Positions 27,677-36,407 of a stretch of DNA of 64,000 nucleotides are shown piece by piece. The notes beneath the pieces were generated by a model. That model made no database searches, was not told the DNA's origin, and was given only the letters and a program-made list of their open reading frames with translations. A program made the position numbers and the translations under genes. Every line of letters begins with the position of its first letter. The first letter of the stretch is position 1. The stretch comes from Bacteroidota bacterium (GTDB taxonomy: Bacteria > Bacteroidota > Bacteroidia > Chitinophagales > Chitinophagaceae), in NCBI GenBank assembly GCA_023423405.1, contig JAFAFR010000023.1, positions 62,001 through 126,000 of the forward strand, in the 5' to 3' direction.

Positions 27677-28978
27677 ATGGAACAACCACTGTGGCGCATC
27701 CTGCTTTGCCTGCTTGCGGGCATCGGCCTCATCGTTTTACTGACGGCACGTTTCCGCGTCCACGCCTTTTTTGCCCTCCTGCTTTCCTGCGTAGTGGTGG
27801 GAACGGGCTTGGGCATGCCGGTGGAAGAGATCCTTACCACGGCGAAAAAAGGATTCGGGCATATCATGTCTTCTCTCGGTATCCTGCTGGTGCTGGGAAC
27901 CAGCCTGGGTGTGGCTTTGGAGAAGACCGGCTGTACGGCGGTGATGGCAGAACAGATCCTGCACCGGCTGGGGAAAAAGCGGGCGCCGCTGGCGATGAAT
28001 GTAACTGGCTTCGTGGTGGGCCTGCCCATTTTCTGCGATTCGGGTTACATGGTGCTTAGTGGCCTCAACAATTCCCTTGCCGCCAAATTGCGGCTGCCCA
28101 TGGCTGTTATGGCCGGCTCTCTTGCCACCGGCCTTTATTCTGTACATTGTCTTATTCCGCCTCACCCCGGCGCCGCCGCGGCTGCCGGCATATTGCAGGT
28201 GCCTGTGGGAAAGCTGATGCTGACGGGCATCCTACTGGCAATCCCGGTCAGCGTGGTGGGATGGCTGTGGGTGCGTTGGGCAGGAAGAACCGAAGCTCCC
28301 GCGGCGCCGGTTGAAGAAAACAAAACACCCGCTGCATTGCCGGGTGTATGGGCTTCTTTTCTTCCTGTGTTGATTCCCCTGCTCCTGATCTCCCTGCACG
28401 CTTTTCTTCCCGAAAAAACTCCGGGGCGTTTCCTGGGTAATCCCGAAACAGCCCTTTTCATCGGCCTGCTGCTGGCACTTTTCGCCGGGCGAAAAAACAT
28501 CGGCCCCCGGTTAGCGCCGCTGCTGGCCGAATCGGTGGAAAAAGCAGGAAGTATTTTGGTGATCATTGGCGCGGGCGGCGCCTTCGGGGCCATACTCTCT
28601 GCCTCGGGAATTGGCGAAGCCATCAGCAGCAACGTGAGCCTCGAAGCATGGGGACTGTTTTTTCCTTTCCTCCTCACCGCTTTGCTGAAAACGGCGCAGG
28701 GCTCTTCCACCGTTGCCATCATTACGGCGGCTTCGTTGCTGGCGCCGCTGCTGCCGGCGTTGGGACTCAACGCCGGCAATGGACCTCTGCTTGCCGTACT
28801 CGCCATGGGCGCCGGCTCGCTCTGCATCTCCCATGCCAACGATGCCTATTTCTGGGTGATCTCCAAATTCGCGGGGCTCGACACCCGTACCATGCTGAAA
28901 GTGTATAGCATGGCCACCCTGCTCATGGGCCTCACCGCTTTTGCCGGCGCCTGGCTCCTGTCGCTCTGGCTTCGCTGA
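27677..28978 (+). CDS. GntP-family gluconate/organic-acid:proton symporter
   Basis: A 433-residue integral membrane protein with about a dozen hydrophobic helices and GntP hallmarks: TGFVVGLPIFCDSGYMVLSG, LIPPHPGAAAAAGIL and, near the end, LCISHANDAYFWVISKFAG. GntP permeases import gluconate or related sugar acids with protons. It follows the second polysaccharide locus but lies beyond its terminator and is probably its own unit. No kinase or dehydrogenase for a sugar acid is adjacent, so the precise substrate is unknown. A bidirectional-looking terminator follows. Confidence 0.9.
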   Translation: MEQPLWRILLCLLAGIGLIVLLTARFRVHAFFALLLSCVVVGTGLGMPVEEILTTAKKGFGHIMSSLGILLVLGTSLGVALEKTGCTAVMAEQILHRLGKKRAPLAMNVTGFVVGLPIFCDSGYMVLSGLNNSLAAKLRLPMAVMAGSLATGLYSVHCLIPPHPGAAAAAGILQVPVGKLMLTGILLAIPVSVVGWLWVRWAGRTEAPAAPVEENKTPAALPGVWASFLPVLIPLLLISLHAFLPEKTPGRFLGNPETALFIGLLLALFAGRKNIGPRLAPLLAESVEKAGSILVIIGAGGAFGAILSASGIGEAISSNVSLEAWGLFFPFLLTALLKTAQGSSTVAIITAASLLAPLLPALGLNAGNGPLLAVLAMGAGSLCISHANDAYFWVISKFAGLDTRTMLKVYSMATLLMGLTAFAGAWLLSLWLR

Positions 28979-29016
28979 AAATGCATCCGAACAAAGAAAA
29001 TGCACCCGCAATAAAA

Positions 29017-29047
29017 AGGGGTGCCCGTCTTGCACCCCTCCTTTTTT
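29017..29047. terminator. Intrinsic terminator between convergent genes
   Basis: AGGGGTGC (29017-29024) pairs with GCACCCCT (29032-29039) around a 7-base loop. A T-rich tail lies on one side and an A-rich run on the other, so it can serve both the GntP gene and the convergent minus-strand gene whose stop is at 29056. Confidence 0.85.
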
Positions 29048-29055
29048 ATAAACCC

Positions 29056-29562
29056 TCACTTGTCATAGGACTCTAACACACCTATGTCCTGGTCGCTTAC
29101 GCGGAGGGTGAGCCAGGAAGTTTTGTCTTCTATTTTCACGAGATAAATGGTTTCATGCAGGGGGCATTGTATCTCCTGGACCAGGAAAATGGAATGATCA
29201 AAATATTCACTCTTTACCCGGTTCCTTACAGCGCGCGGAAGCAGCTCTTCGCCATAGGTTTTAACGAGGTATTGCAGCCGGCCGCCGGTGGAATAATCGG
29301 CCGACTGTAAAATGCCGCCCTGCACGAATTTTACCCGCAGCCCTTCATTGGTGGTGTACCAGCTTTCCTGCTCCACCGCTCCGAACTGTTTGCGGAAACT
29401 GCGCAGGGCCCTGGTATTGGCCAGGTACAACGATTCGGCGGGTTTGTCGGGAAGCACGGTAGCCTGCCTGCCAAAGGCAAGGCCGTTTGCAGATGTTTGC
29501 GACTGTGCATCACCGGTAGTAACCAGCAAAACGGCCAGCAGCGGGAAGCAGATCTTTTTCAT
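29056..29562 (-). CDS. Secreted unknown protein
   Basis: A 168-residue protein with a signal peptide (MKKICFPLLAVLLVTTGDAQ). The mature part has a helix followed by a strand-rich half (TTNEGLRVKFVQGG ... VQEIQCPLHETIYLVKIED). This resembles small periplasmic PepSY-like or BLIP-like proteins common in Chitinophagaceae, but no diagnostic motif is present and I do not assign a function. It lies downstream of the LytTR kinase/regulator pair on the same strand, 89 bases away, and could be its target or an independent gene. Confidence 0.55.
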   Translation of the reverse strand: MKKICFPLLAVLLVTTGDAQSQTSANGLAFGRQATVLPDKPAESLYLANTRALRSFRKQFGAVEQESWYTTNEGLRVKFVQGGILQSADYSTGGRLQYLVKTYGEELLPRAVRNRVKSEYFDHSIFLVQEIQCPLHETIYLVKIEDKTSWLTLRVSDQDIGVLESYDK

Positions 29563-29651
29563 GATGAAAGGTTTTGAACAAATCTACTTCGCTGTAATGC
29601 GCGTTGCCAGCGACGTTGAGTAACTGGCGGCAAGCCCGGGTACTTGCCCTG

Positions 29652-30392
29652 TTAAAACCATTTTAACAGGGACTCTTTCCGGCTACGGCTCACATTTACC
29701 GTTGATCCGTCGCTCATGGAAAGATAACCGCCTTCTCCCTTCGTGTATTTAACAACCTCGTTGAGGTTCACGAGAAAAGAGTGATGCACACGAACAAAAA
29801 ACGGGAAGGCTTTCAGTTGTTCTTCGATGTCTTTCAGCGTGCGGCTGGCAATGATCTTTTTGCCGTTGCGCAGGTAGAGGTGGGTATAGTTGTCGTTGGC
29901 TTCGCAGCGCACCAGTTCCTGTGCCGGCACCAGTTCAAAACCTTCCGTGGTGGGCACGGCCATTTTGTTAAACTGCCCGCTTTTCCCGTTCACCTGGTCG
30001 AGCAGCCAGCGCAACTGGTCGGTCGCCAGCGGGTTGCGGGTGTCCTGGAATTTCTTCACGGCGGCCTGCAGCTCTTTGGGATCCACCGGCTTCAGCAGGT
30101 AGTCCAGCGCGCTGTAGCGGATGGCCCTGATCGCATACTGGTCGTAGCTGGTGGTGAACACCACGGCGAAATTGCATTCGCCCAGTTGCTCCAGCATGCG
30201 GAAACCGTTCATATTGGGCATCTCGATATCGAGGAACACCAGCTCGGGCTGGTGTTGCCGGATGGCCTCGAAACCCAGGCTGGCCGATTTGCACAGCGCC
30301 ACGAGGTTCACTTCCGGGCAGTATTCCTGCAACAGGAGGGAAAGGGTTTCCAGGCAATGTCCTTCGTCGTCAATGGCAATGGCGTTAATCAT
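29652..30392 (-). CDS. LytTR-family response regulator
   Basis: A 246-residue protein with a receiver domain (about 1-120; Asp8-Asp9 acidic pair, phosphoacceptor Asp55 in LVFLDIEMPN, and RYSALDYLLKPV with the conserved Lys) followed by a LytTR DNA-binding domain (about 135-240; CEANDNYTHLYLRNGKK ... FVRVHHSFLVNLNEV). The ATG at 30392 starts the family-typical MINAIAIDDEG; an upstream ATG in the same frame would add an unlikely leader. Its start overlaps the stop of the kinase gene by 8 bases, so the pair is translationally coupled and almost certainly forms a two-component system. Confidence 0.93.
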   Translation of the reverse strand: MINAIAIDDEGHCLETLSLLLQEYCPEVNLVALCKSASLGFEAIRQHQPELVFLDIEMPNMNGFRMLEQLGECNFAVVFTTSYDQYAIRAIRYSALDYLLKPVDPKELQAAVKKFQDTRNPLATDQLRWLLDQVNGKSGQFNKMAVPTTEGFELVPAQELVRCEANDNYTHLYLRNGKKIIASRTLKDIEEQLKAFPFFVRVHHSFLVNLNEVVKYTKGEGGYLSMSDGSTVNVSRSRKESLLKWF

Positions 30393-33300
30393 GGTGCAAT
30401 GGAATTTGTAGGATAACTTCTGTGCCGGCAGCCGTTCCGTCGGGCCAGGTAAGATCGTTGATGTGTACACGGGCGGCCTGCGCATCCTGCTGCAGCAGTT
30501 CGATCCGGTTGGCGGTGATGTGCATACCCAGCGACTTGTGCGTATTGGCCGATTTGCTTTTCAGTTCGGTTGCTTTTTGTCGCCCGATGCCGTCGTCGCG
30601 AATGATGCACCAGAGAAATCTTCCCTTCCGACGCAGTTCTATTTCGAGCAAACCCTTTTCTTCCTTGTGCATGAGTCCATGCCAGATGGCGTTTTCCGCA
30701 TAGGGCTGTATGATCAGTGGTGGCACCATCACGGCGCCCGGGTCAAGAAAGGGATCTACCGTTATGGTATAAGCGAAATGATGGTCGAAGCGAACCGCCT
30801 CCAGTTCCAGGTAGAGTTCCAGGGCCTGCAGTTCGCGGTCGAGCGTAATTCGTGGCTGCTCTGAGTTCTGCAGGATGAAACGGATCAGCCGCGAGAACTT
30901 GGTAAGGTATTCAGAAGCCTGCGACTTGTTGTTCTGTAAAATGAAGCGGTTGATGGAATTCAGGGAATTGAAAATGAAATGCGGGTTCATCTGCGAACGC
31001 AGGGCCAGCATTTCCAGCTCCGAGGAGCGGCGCTTCAGCTCCGACAACTGTTGCTCGGTTTGTGTTTTTTCCATTTGCCTCCGGAACTGCATGCGAAAGC
31101 GCCAGCGGATGATCAGGTAAAATAACAGTGCCAGCGCCAGCGCCGCGGCAATCTTAAAATAGGCGCTGCTCCACCAGGCCGGGATGATCTCAATGGGAAC
31201 GGTATGCTCGGCCCATACGTCGTCGTTGTTGCCTACTTTGACGCGGAACAGGTATTTCCCCGGTGGCAGGTTGAAATAGTAGGCTGTCCGCTCAGCACCG
31301 GCGCGCCGCCAGTCGTTGTCGTAGCCTTCCAGCTTATAGAGGTGCGTGTTTTCGTTGGGGTTACTGTAATGGATACCCGCAAACCCGATGGAGAAGATGT
31401 CCTGGTCGTAACGCAGTTTTATGCCGTCGGTTTTGTCGATCCCGATCACCTGCTCCCCCGCTACGCGCAGGTCGCGCAAAATGATCTGCGGCGGTAGTAT
31501 GCGAAAGGATTCATTTTGTGTTTGAAAAGAATAGAACCCATCGTGCGCACCCACGATCACCTTTCCTTTTCTGAGGCGGTAAATGGCGTTGGTGAGACCG
31601 GCGGGATCGATGCCCTGGTTGGTGCCGAAACCCTTGATGCGGTTGCGTTCCTTGCTGATCTGGAAGATGCCCGCTTTTGCGCTCACCCATATAAAACCGT
31701 GCTCGTCTTCAATGATGCCTTTGATATCGGTACTGCCGATGGGCGAGCCCTGCAGGTGAAAGGGTTTGAAATCGGCTGCGCCTGCCTGTTTCCAGATGAG
31801 GCCACTGGGTGTTCCTGCCCATAAGATTCCCAGGTGGTCTTCATACAAACACTGAATGGTTTTGCCGGGTGCAAATTTTTGCAGCAGCCTTCCTTCCGCA
31901 TCCAGCAGCGCCAACCCTTCCCCGGCATTTCCGGCTGCCCATATCCTGCCGCCTGCTTCGGGGAACAATTGCTGTGCGTGAAAATCGTCCCCTGCAATAG
32001 CTTCTTTTCGGTTGTTCTTCTCCGTGAACAGGAAAAGTCCGCCGGATGTTGCCATCCAGAAACTGCCCGCTCCTTTCGGCAGGATGCTTAGTGCAGGGTC
32101 CTGCCCCTCGTACAAAGCCTGGAGTTTCATGTCGTCGAAACCGAAACGGTACACGCTGCCGTTCAGCAGGGCCAGGTTATTTCCTCCTTTGCGGGCAAAG
32201 AGCTGGCAGTTGTGCACCTGGCGGCTGCCACGGTTTGTTTCCCAGGGCAGCGACAAAAATTTCTTTTTCTGGTTTTCCTGGAACTGCCAGATCCCTTTTT
32301 CATTGCCCACCCAGATGGTGCTATCGGCCGGACTTTCCACCGACAACACATCGCCGCCGTCGACTACTAAAAAGGTGAAGGATTTCTTCAGCGGATCCAT
32401 TCGATAAAGGTTGGCCGACTGTGTGCTGAACCAAAGCACGCCTTCTCGCGAGGTGAAGGCCATCCATCCGCTGTTTTCCAGCAGGCCCGCGCCGTTGCCG
32501 AAAGGCTGCGTGGTGCCCGTGGCCACATCGTAGCGCAGTATGCCCGATTCCAGGGTCCCGATCCAGAGTGCCCCGGCGCCGTCTTCCTGGATAAATGTTA
32601 CGTGATCAAACTCGCTCGCGGGCGGCGGCAGGGCATCGACCTGTATAAAACTGTTCGCGGCGCTGTCGAACCGGAACAGCTTATTGCCCCGGGCGCCCAC
32701 CCAGAGATTGCCCTGGCTGTCTTCGCGGATGGCCCTGATCTTTTCTCCTTCGAGGTAGCGGCTGAATTGTTGTGTGGAGGGATTAAAAAGATTAAGCCCG
32801 CTTATTTTCCCATCGCCCCAGGCAAAACCGGTGCCTGCCCAGATGCGGCCCTGCTGGTCAATGCAGAGACCCCGCACATTGTTGCCGTAGAGCGAACCGG
32901 CTTTGGAAGGATCGTACCGGAAATGCTGGATGATGTCCTTTTCGGGGTCCATCAGGTCCAGCCCGTTGCTGGTGCCGATCCACAATAAGCCGGAGCGGTC
33001 CATCGCCAATACATTGATGGTATCGCTGGCAATGCTGTTGCGGTCGCCGGGCCGGTGCCGGTAGTGATCAAAAGTTCCGGTGCGCGGATCAAAGCGGTCG
33101 AGCCCCATGCCATAATAACCCACCCAGATATAGCCTTTGGGATCGGCCAGCAGGGCTTCGGGATAAGAGCCGCCGGGACCATAAGGGTTGGCGGCATCGT
33201 ACCGGTAGCTGCGCATGGAATAACCATCAAAACGGGTGATGCAGTTGTTGTCCATATCGGCAAACCACATATAACCCTCCTGGTCCTGTACAATGCTGTT

Positions 33301-33420
33301 GATTTTTCCCAGGGAAATCTCTCCCACGCCCTCTACCAGGTTGAATTTTATTTGTCCCGGTTGCGCGTGCAGCGCCGCGCCTGCCAACAGGCAGCAGCAA
33401 AAAAGAAAAACCCTGTTCAT
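30385..33420 (-). CDS. Propeller sensor histidine kinase of LytS type
   Basis: A 1011-residue protein. After a signal peptide (MNRVFLFCCCLLAGAALHAQ) come two-component-regulator propeller repeats over about 25-640 (such as SLGKINSIVQDQEGYMWFA and GYIWVGYYGMGLDRFDP), a Y_Y_Y immunoglobulin-like domain near 670-735, a transmembrane helix near 745-765, and a cytoplasmic LytS-type kinase with phosphoacceptor His814 in MNPHFIFNSLNSINRF plus an ATPase domain (YAENAIWHGLMHKEEK, IIRDDGIGRQKA). It should sense a periplasmic ligand and phosphorylate the adjacent LytTR regulator. It differs from hybrid HTCS sensors, which fuse kinase and AraC output. The divergent sulfatase is a plausible target (inference). 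Confidence 0.92.
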   Translation of the reverse strand: MNRVFLFCCCLLAGAALHAQPGQIKFNLVEGVGEISLGKINSIVQDQEGYMWFADMDNNCITRFDGYSMRSYRYDAANPYGPGGSYPEALLADPKGYIWVGYYGMGLDRFDPRTGTFDHYRHRPGDRNSIASDTINVLAMDRSGLLWIGTSNGLDLMDPEKDIIQHFRYDPSKAGSLYGNNVRGLCIDQQGRIWAGTGFAWGDGKISGLNLFNPSTQQFSRYLEGEKIRAIREDSQGNLWVGARGNKLFRFDSAANSFIQVDALPPPASEFDHVTFIQEDGAGALWIGTLESGILRYDVATGTTQPFGNGAGLLENSGWMAFTSREGVLWFSTQSANLYRMDPLKKSFTFLVVDGGDVLSVESPADSTIWVGNEKGIWQFQENQKKKFLSLPWETNRGSRQVHNCQLFARKGGNNLALLNGSVYRFGFDDMKLQALYEGQDPALSILPKGAGSFWMATSGGLFLFTEKNNRKEAIAGDDFHAQQLFPEAGGRIWAAGNAGEGLALLDAEGRLLQKFAPGKTIQCLYEDHLGILWAGTPSGLIWKQAGAADFKPFHLQGSPIGSTDIKGIIEDEHGFIWVSAKAGIFQISKERNRIKGFGTNQGIDPAGLTNAIYRLRKGKVIVGAHDGFYSFQTQNESFRILPPQIILRDLRVAGEQVIGIDKTDGIKLRYDQDIFSIGFAGIHYSNPNENTHLYKLEGYDNDWRRAGAERTAYYFNLPPGKYLFRVKVGNNDDVWAEHTVPIEIIPAWWSSAYFKIAAALALALLFYLIIRWRFRMQFRRQMEKTQTEQQLSELKRRSSELEMLALRSQMNPHFIFNSLNSINRFILQNNKSQASEYLTKFSRLIRFILQNSEQPRITLDRELQALELYLELEAVRFDHHFAYTITVDPFLDPGAVMVPPLIIQPYAENAIWHGLMHKEEKGLLEIELRRKGRFLWCIIRDDGIGRQKATELKSKSANTHKSLGMHITANRIELLQQDAQAARVHINDLTWPDGTAAGTEVILQIPLHHD

Positions 33421-33573
33421 GATCGGAAAGGTTCTGCTGGTAAATCTACCCATAATTCAGGCGGCTGGAATGCCGCTGGTAAAATAAGGGTGCGGCTTGC
33501 AAATGGTGAACGCCAATGAGCCGCTGACGCCTGCAGGCAGTAGTTGACGATACTGTATATTCATCAAAAAAAG

Positions 33574-35031
33574 ATGAGCGGATTCCTCCTGTTTTTCCTG
33601 CTGTGGATCTCCTGGCCCCTGCAGCAGCAGCCGGCCCCGGTTCCGGCGCGGCCGAACATCGTTCTCATTTTTATGGACGACATGGGCTACGGCGATCCCG
33701 TTTGTTTCGGTGGCGGTCCTTATCGCACCCCGGCCATTGATGCGCTGGCGGCCGGTGGTATGCGCTGCACCAATTTTTACGCGGCCCAGGCGGTTTGCAG
33801 CGCGTCGAGGTCGGCGCTGCTGACCGGCTGCTATCCCACGCGCATTGGCATACACGGCGCCCTCGACCACCGCAGCCGGATTGCGCTGAACCCGCAGGAG
33901 GAAACCATCGCCTCGGTGCTGAAGGCGCGGGGCTACCACACCGGCATGGTGGGCAAATGGCACCTGGGTAACCGGCCGCCCTACCTGCCCCTGCATTTCG
34001 GGTTCGACGAATTCCTGGGACTACCCTATTCCAACGACATGTGGCCCATCGATTACAGCGGCCGGCCCTGGACCGATACTGCTAATTACCGCTCCACTTA
34101 CCCGCCCCTGCCCCTGCTGGAAGGCGACCGTCCCATCGATACCATCACCACCCTCGAAGAGCAGGGAATGCTTACCCGGCGCTATACCGAACGCGCGGTG
34201 GACTTCATCCGGCGCCAGGACCGGCAGAAGAACAGCCCCTTCTTTTTGTACCTGGCCCATTCCATGGTGCACGTGCCCCTGGCCGTTTCACCGACGTTCA
34301 GGGGGAAGAGCGGCGCCGGCCTTTTCGGCGATGTGATGGAAGAGGTCGACTGGTCGGTGGGTGAGGTGGTAAGGGCCCTGCGGGAAACGGGGCAACTGAA
34401 CAATACCCTGTTGATCTTCACCAGCGACAATGGCCCCTGGCTCACCTTCGGCAACCATGCCGGCAACAGCGGCGGACTGCGCGAAGGCAAGGGTACGGCC
34501 TGGGAAGGCGGACAAAAAGTACCAGCCATTTTCTACTGGCCCGGCAAAGTGCCGGCGGGGACCGTGAGCAGCCGCCTGCTCACCACCATGGACATTTTGC
34601 CCACGCTGGCGCAACTCGGCGGCGCCTCCCTGCCGAAAAAAACCATCGACGGGGTGGACATCAGCGCCGTGCTCCTGGGCGATCCGCAGGCCAACCCGCG
34701 CCGCGAACTGGCCTACTATTACGACCGCAATAACCTGAAAGCCATCCGCCGCGACAACTGGAAGCTGGTCTTCCCGGCCCGCTCCCAAACCTATGGCCCG
34801 CCCGCCACCCGCGGTGAGGATGGCTATCCCGGGAAATATGGTAACGACAGCGTACACCTGGCGCTCTATGATCTGTCGCGCGACCCCGGCGAGGACCGGG
34901 ATGTGCAGTCGCTTTTCCCTGCAGTTGTGGAAGAATTGCAACAGTTGGCGGAAAAATACCGCGCCGCGATGGGCGATGGGCTCCGCGGCATAACCGGCCG
35001 GGAATTGCGTCCGGCGGCGCAGGTGAATTAA
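33574..35031 (+). CDS. Sulfatase (formylglycine type, arylsulfatase family)
   Basis: A 485-residue exported enzyme (short signal, then PVPARPNIVLIFMDDMGYGD, with metal-binding Asp35-Asp36). The sulfatase signature is Cys75-Ser-Ala-Ser-Arg79 in VCSASRSALLTGCYPTRIG; Cys75 would be converted to formylglycine. HTGMVGKWHLG and FTSDNGPWLTFGNHAGNSGG are further S1-family marks. It removes sulfate esters from glycans or aryl compounds in the periplasm. No anaerobic or aerobic maturase gene is in the window. It is divergent from the propeller kinase across 153 bases. ATG 33574 starts the signal peptide; an upstream TTG is not needed. Confidence 0.9.
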   Translation: MSGFLLFFLLWISWPLQQQPAPVPARPNIVLIFMDDMGYGDPVCFGGGPYRTPAIDALAAGGMRCTNFYAAQAVCSASRSALLTGCYPTRIGIHGALDHRSRIALNPQEETIASVLKARGYHTGMVGKWHLGNRPPYLPLHFGFDEFLGLPYSNDMWPIDYSGRPWTDTANYRSTYPPLPLLEGDRPIDTITTLEEQGMLTRRYTERAVDFIRRQDRQKNSPFFLYLAHSMVHVPLAVSPTFRGKSGAGLFGDVMEEVDWSVGEVVRALRETGQLNNTLLIFTSDNGPWLTFGNHAGNSGGLREGKGTAWEGGQKVPAIFYWPGKVPAGTVSSRLLTTMDILPTLAQLGGASLPKKTIDGVDISAVLLGDPQANPRRELAYYYDRNNLKAIRRDNWKLVFPARSQTYGPPATRGEDGYPGKYGNDSVHLALYDLSRDPGEDRDVQSLFPAVVEELQQLAEKYRAAMGDGLRGITGRELRPAAQVN

Positions 35032-35152
35032 ATCGCGGCCGGAATTTTTCCAGCGCCGCTTCGCCGTCGTTGCCGAAAAGGAACGCAATGCGCCCCCGGT
35101 GCTCCCTTGTATCTTCCGTTCACACTCCATTCATTGTCCGAGAACATACCAA

Positions 35153-35212
35153 TCATCTTCCGTAAATAACGGATGATAACCGGAGCATTTATGGAGAATC
35201 TACGGAAGATGA
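35153..35212. repeat. 12-bp perfect inverted repeat in a motif-rich intergenic region
   Basis: TCATCTTCCGTA (35153-35164) and TACGGAAGATGA (35201-35212) are exact inverted copies 36 bases apart. The core ATCTTCCGT also occurs at 35111-35119. A second, overlapping fold pairs ATCATC...CGT with ACG-GATGAT just after 35153. The arms frame the region before the 35318 gene. It could be an operator, a folded leader or a palindromic repeat element; no gene is supported in this 286-base gap. Confidence 0.6.
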
Positions 35213-35317
35213 ACGGAGGATATAAGGCAGCACTCCGGAAGAAAGGCAACGGATGTTTACAATAGCCACCGGCCGGCGCCGTTCTAATAAGGCTGTTCCA
35301 ACAAGTGAGCAATACCT

Positions 35318-36202
35318 ATGAAACGCACCTGCATCCTGCTTTTTTTACTGGCAGCTCTGGCCGCCGGCCTCAGCGCCCAAACCCGCCTGGTTTCTGTAGC
35401 GGATACCAGTTTTTCTGTTCCCGGTAAAGCCGAAACGGTCTTCTATTTCCAGTTCGCCAAAGGCGACCGGATGGTGTACGCCTATGAGTCGGAAAAAGGA
35501 AAGGAACTGAAAGAAGTGGAAGTGGCCGAGATGCCCGATATCACCCGTTACCTCGACTACGAAAGCAGCCGGATCGAAAAGACCTTTGACGTGAGCCGCA
35601 CCGTCATTTTCCGGTTTCGTTTTAGGAACAGCGCCGGTTCCAGCCGCAATTGCCATCTGCGGATCAGCCGCCAGCCGGGAACCGTGGCCACGCAGGATTT
35701 CGTTACCCGCGTAGAACCCTGGCAACTGGGCGACACCACCGCACGCGCCGAACAGGCCCGGCTGCTCCTGCAGAAAGCCAGGAAGACCGTGGTGGTTCTC
35801 GAACCGCAAAATTATTGCCTCAGCAGCACCAGCCATGCCGTACTAAAAGGCACCCCGTCAAAAACGGCCCTCTCCATCGAACTGCCCCTCCATACGGTTG
35901 AATGGCAATACCGTTATGTGGTGGGAAAAGCGGTCGACAGCACCCGCACCGATTTTAATGGCACGGAAACCTGCGATATCTACCTGCTGGATGGGCAACA
36001 CCTCGACCGTTTCCGAAACGATGCGGTTTTCCCCTTTTTTGAAAACGGCCTCCAGGTGAACAGTCATTCCGGCGCCATCAAACTGGAACCCTTTCAAAAA
36101 CACCAGCTCTATCTTGGTCTTGTAAATCCCAACAGCATACAGGGCATTTGTATCCGCCTGGAAGTTACTGCCGTGGTGGAAGAACTGGCAGGCACCCAAT
36201 AG
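35318..36202 (+). CDS. Secreted unknown beta-rich protein
   Basis: A 294-residue protein with signal peptide MKRTCILLFLLAALAAGLSA. The mature protein has a beta-sandwich-like N-terminal half: a phosphate- or membrane-friendly strand series such as FSVPGKAETVFYFQFAKGDR and FRFRFRNSAGSSRNCHLRIS. The second half contains VEWQYRYVVGKAVDSTR and KHQLYLGLVNPNSIQGI. The pattern recalls GOLD- or PPC-like domains, but I see no diagnostic motif and give no function. It stands between the inverted-repeat region and the OmpA operon on the same strand; 205 bases and a good promoter candidate separate it from OmpA, so it is probably transcribed alone. Confidence 0.55.
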   Translation: MKRTCILLFLLAALAAGLSAQTRLVSVADTSFSVPGKAETVFYFQFAKGDRMVYAYESEKGKELKEVEVAEMPDITRYLDYESSRIEKTFDVSRTVIFRFRFRNSAGSSRNCHLRISRQPGTVATQDFVTRVEPWQLGDTTARAEQARLLLQKARKTVVVLEPQNYCLSSTSHAVLKGTPSKTALSIELPLHTVEWQYRYVVGKAVDSTRTDFNGTETCDIYLLDGQHLDRFRNDAVFPFFENGLQVNSHSGAIKLEPFQKHQLYLGLVNPNSIQGICIRLEVTAVVEELAGTQ

Positions 36203-36281
36203 CAGGCGCTTGTTTTACATCGTTTAGGGCAGGCAGTTAGATGCCCGTTTGTAGTATGGCCCGCTTATTGCAAATCTTTCC

Positions 36282-36314
36282 TTGGAAGTGTAAACGCTTT
36301 TTATTCTACCTTTG
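36282..36314 (+). promoter_or_regulatory. Bacteroidota-type promoter for the OmpA gene
   Basis: TTG at 36282-36284 and TACCTTTG at 36307-36314 fit the -33 TTG / -7 TAnnTTTG pattern with 22 bases between them. It lies 94 bases before the ATG of the OmpA/TSP3 gene, leaving a long untranslated leader. Confidence 0.55.
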
Positions 36315-36407
36315 CCGGAAATCGGTGATTCCGCACCCGAAATCTCTGAAGGTACAAGTGTTTAAGGTGTTCGATAGTAGCAAGTAGTATAACCTAAAAA
36401 CAATTGT

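Noticed and set aside
35028..35312. 94-codon minus-strand frame across the intergenic inverted repeat
   Set aside because: Low-complexity composition, no signal, no domain and overlap with the repeat arms; the region looks non-coding.
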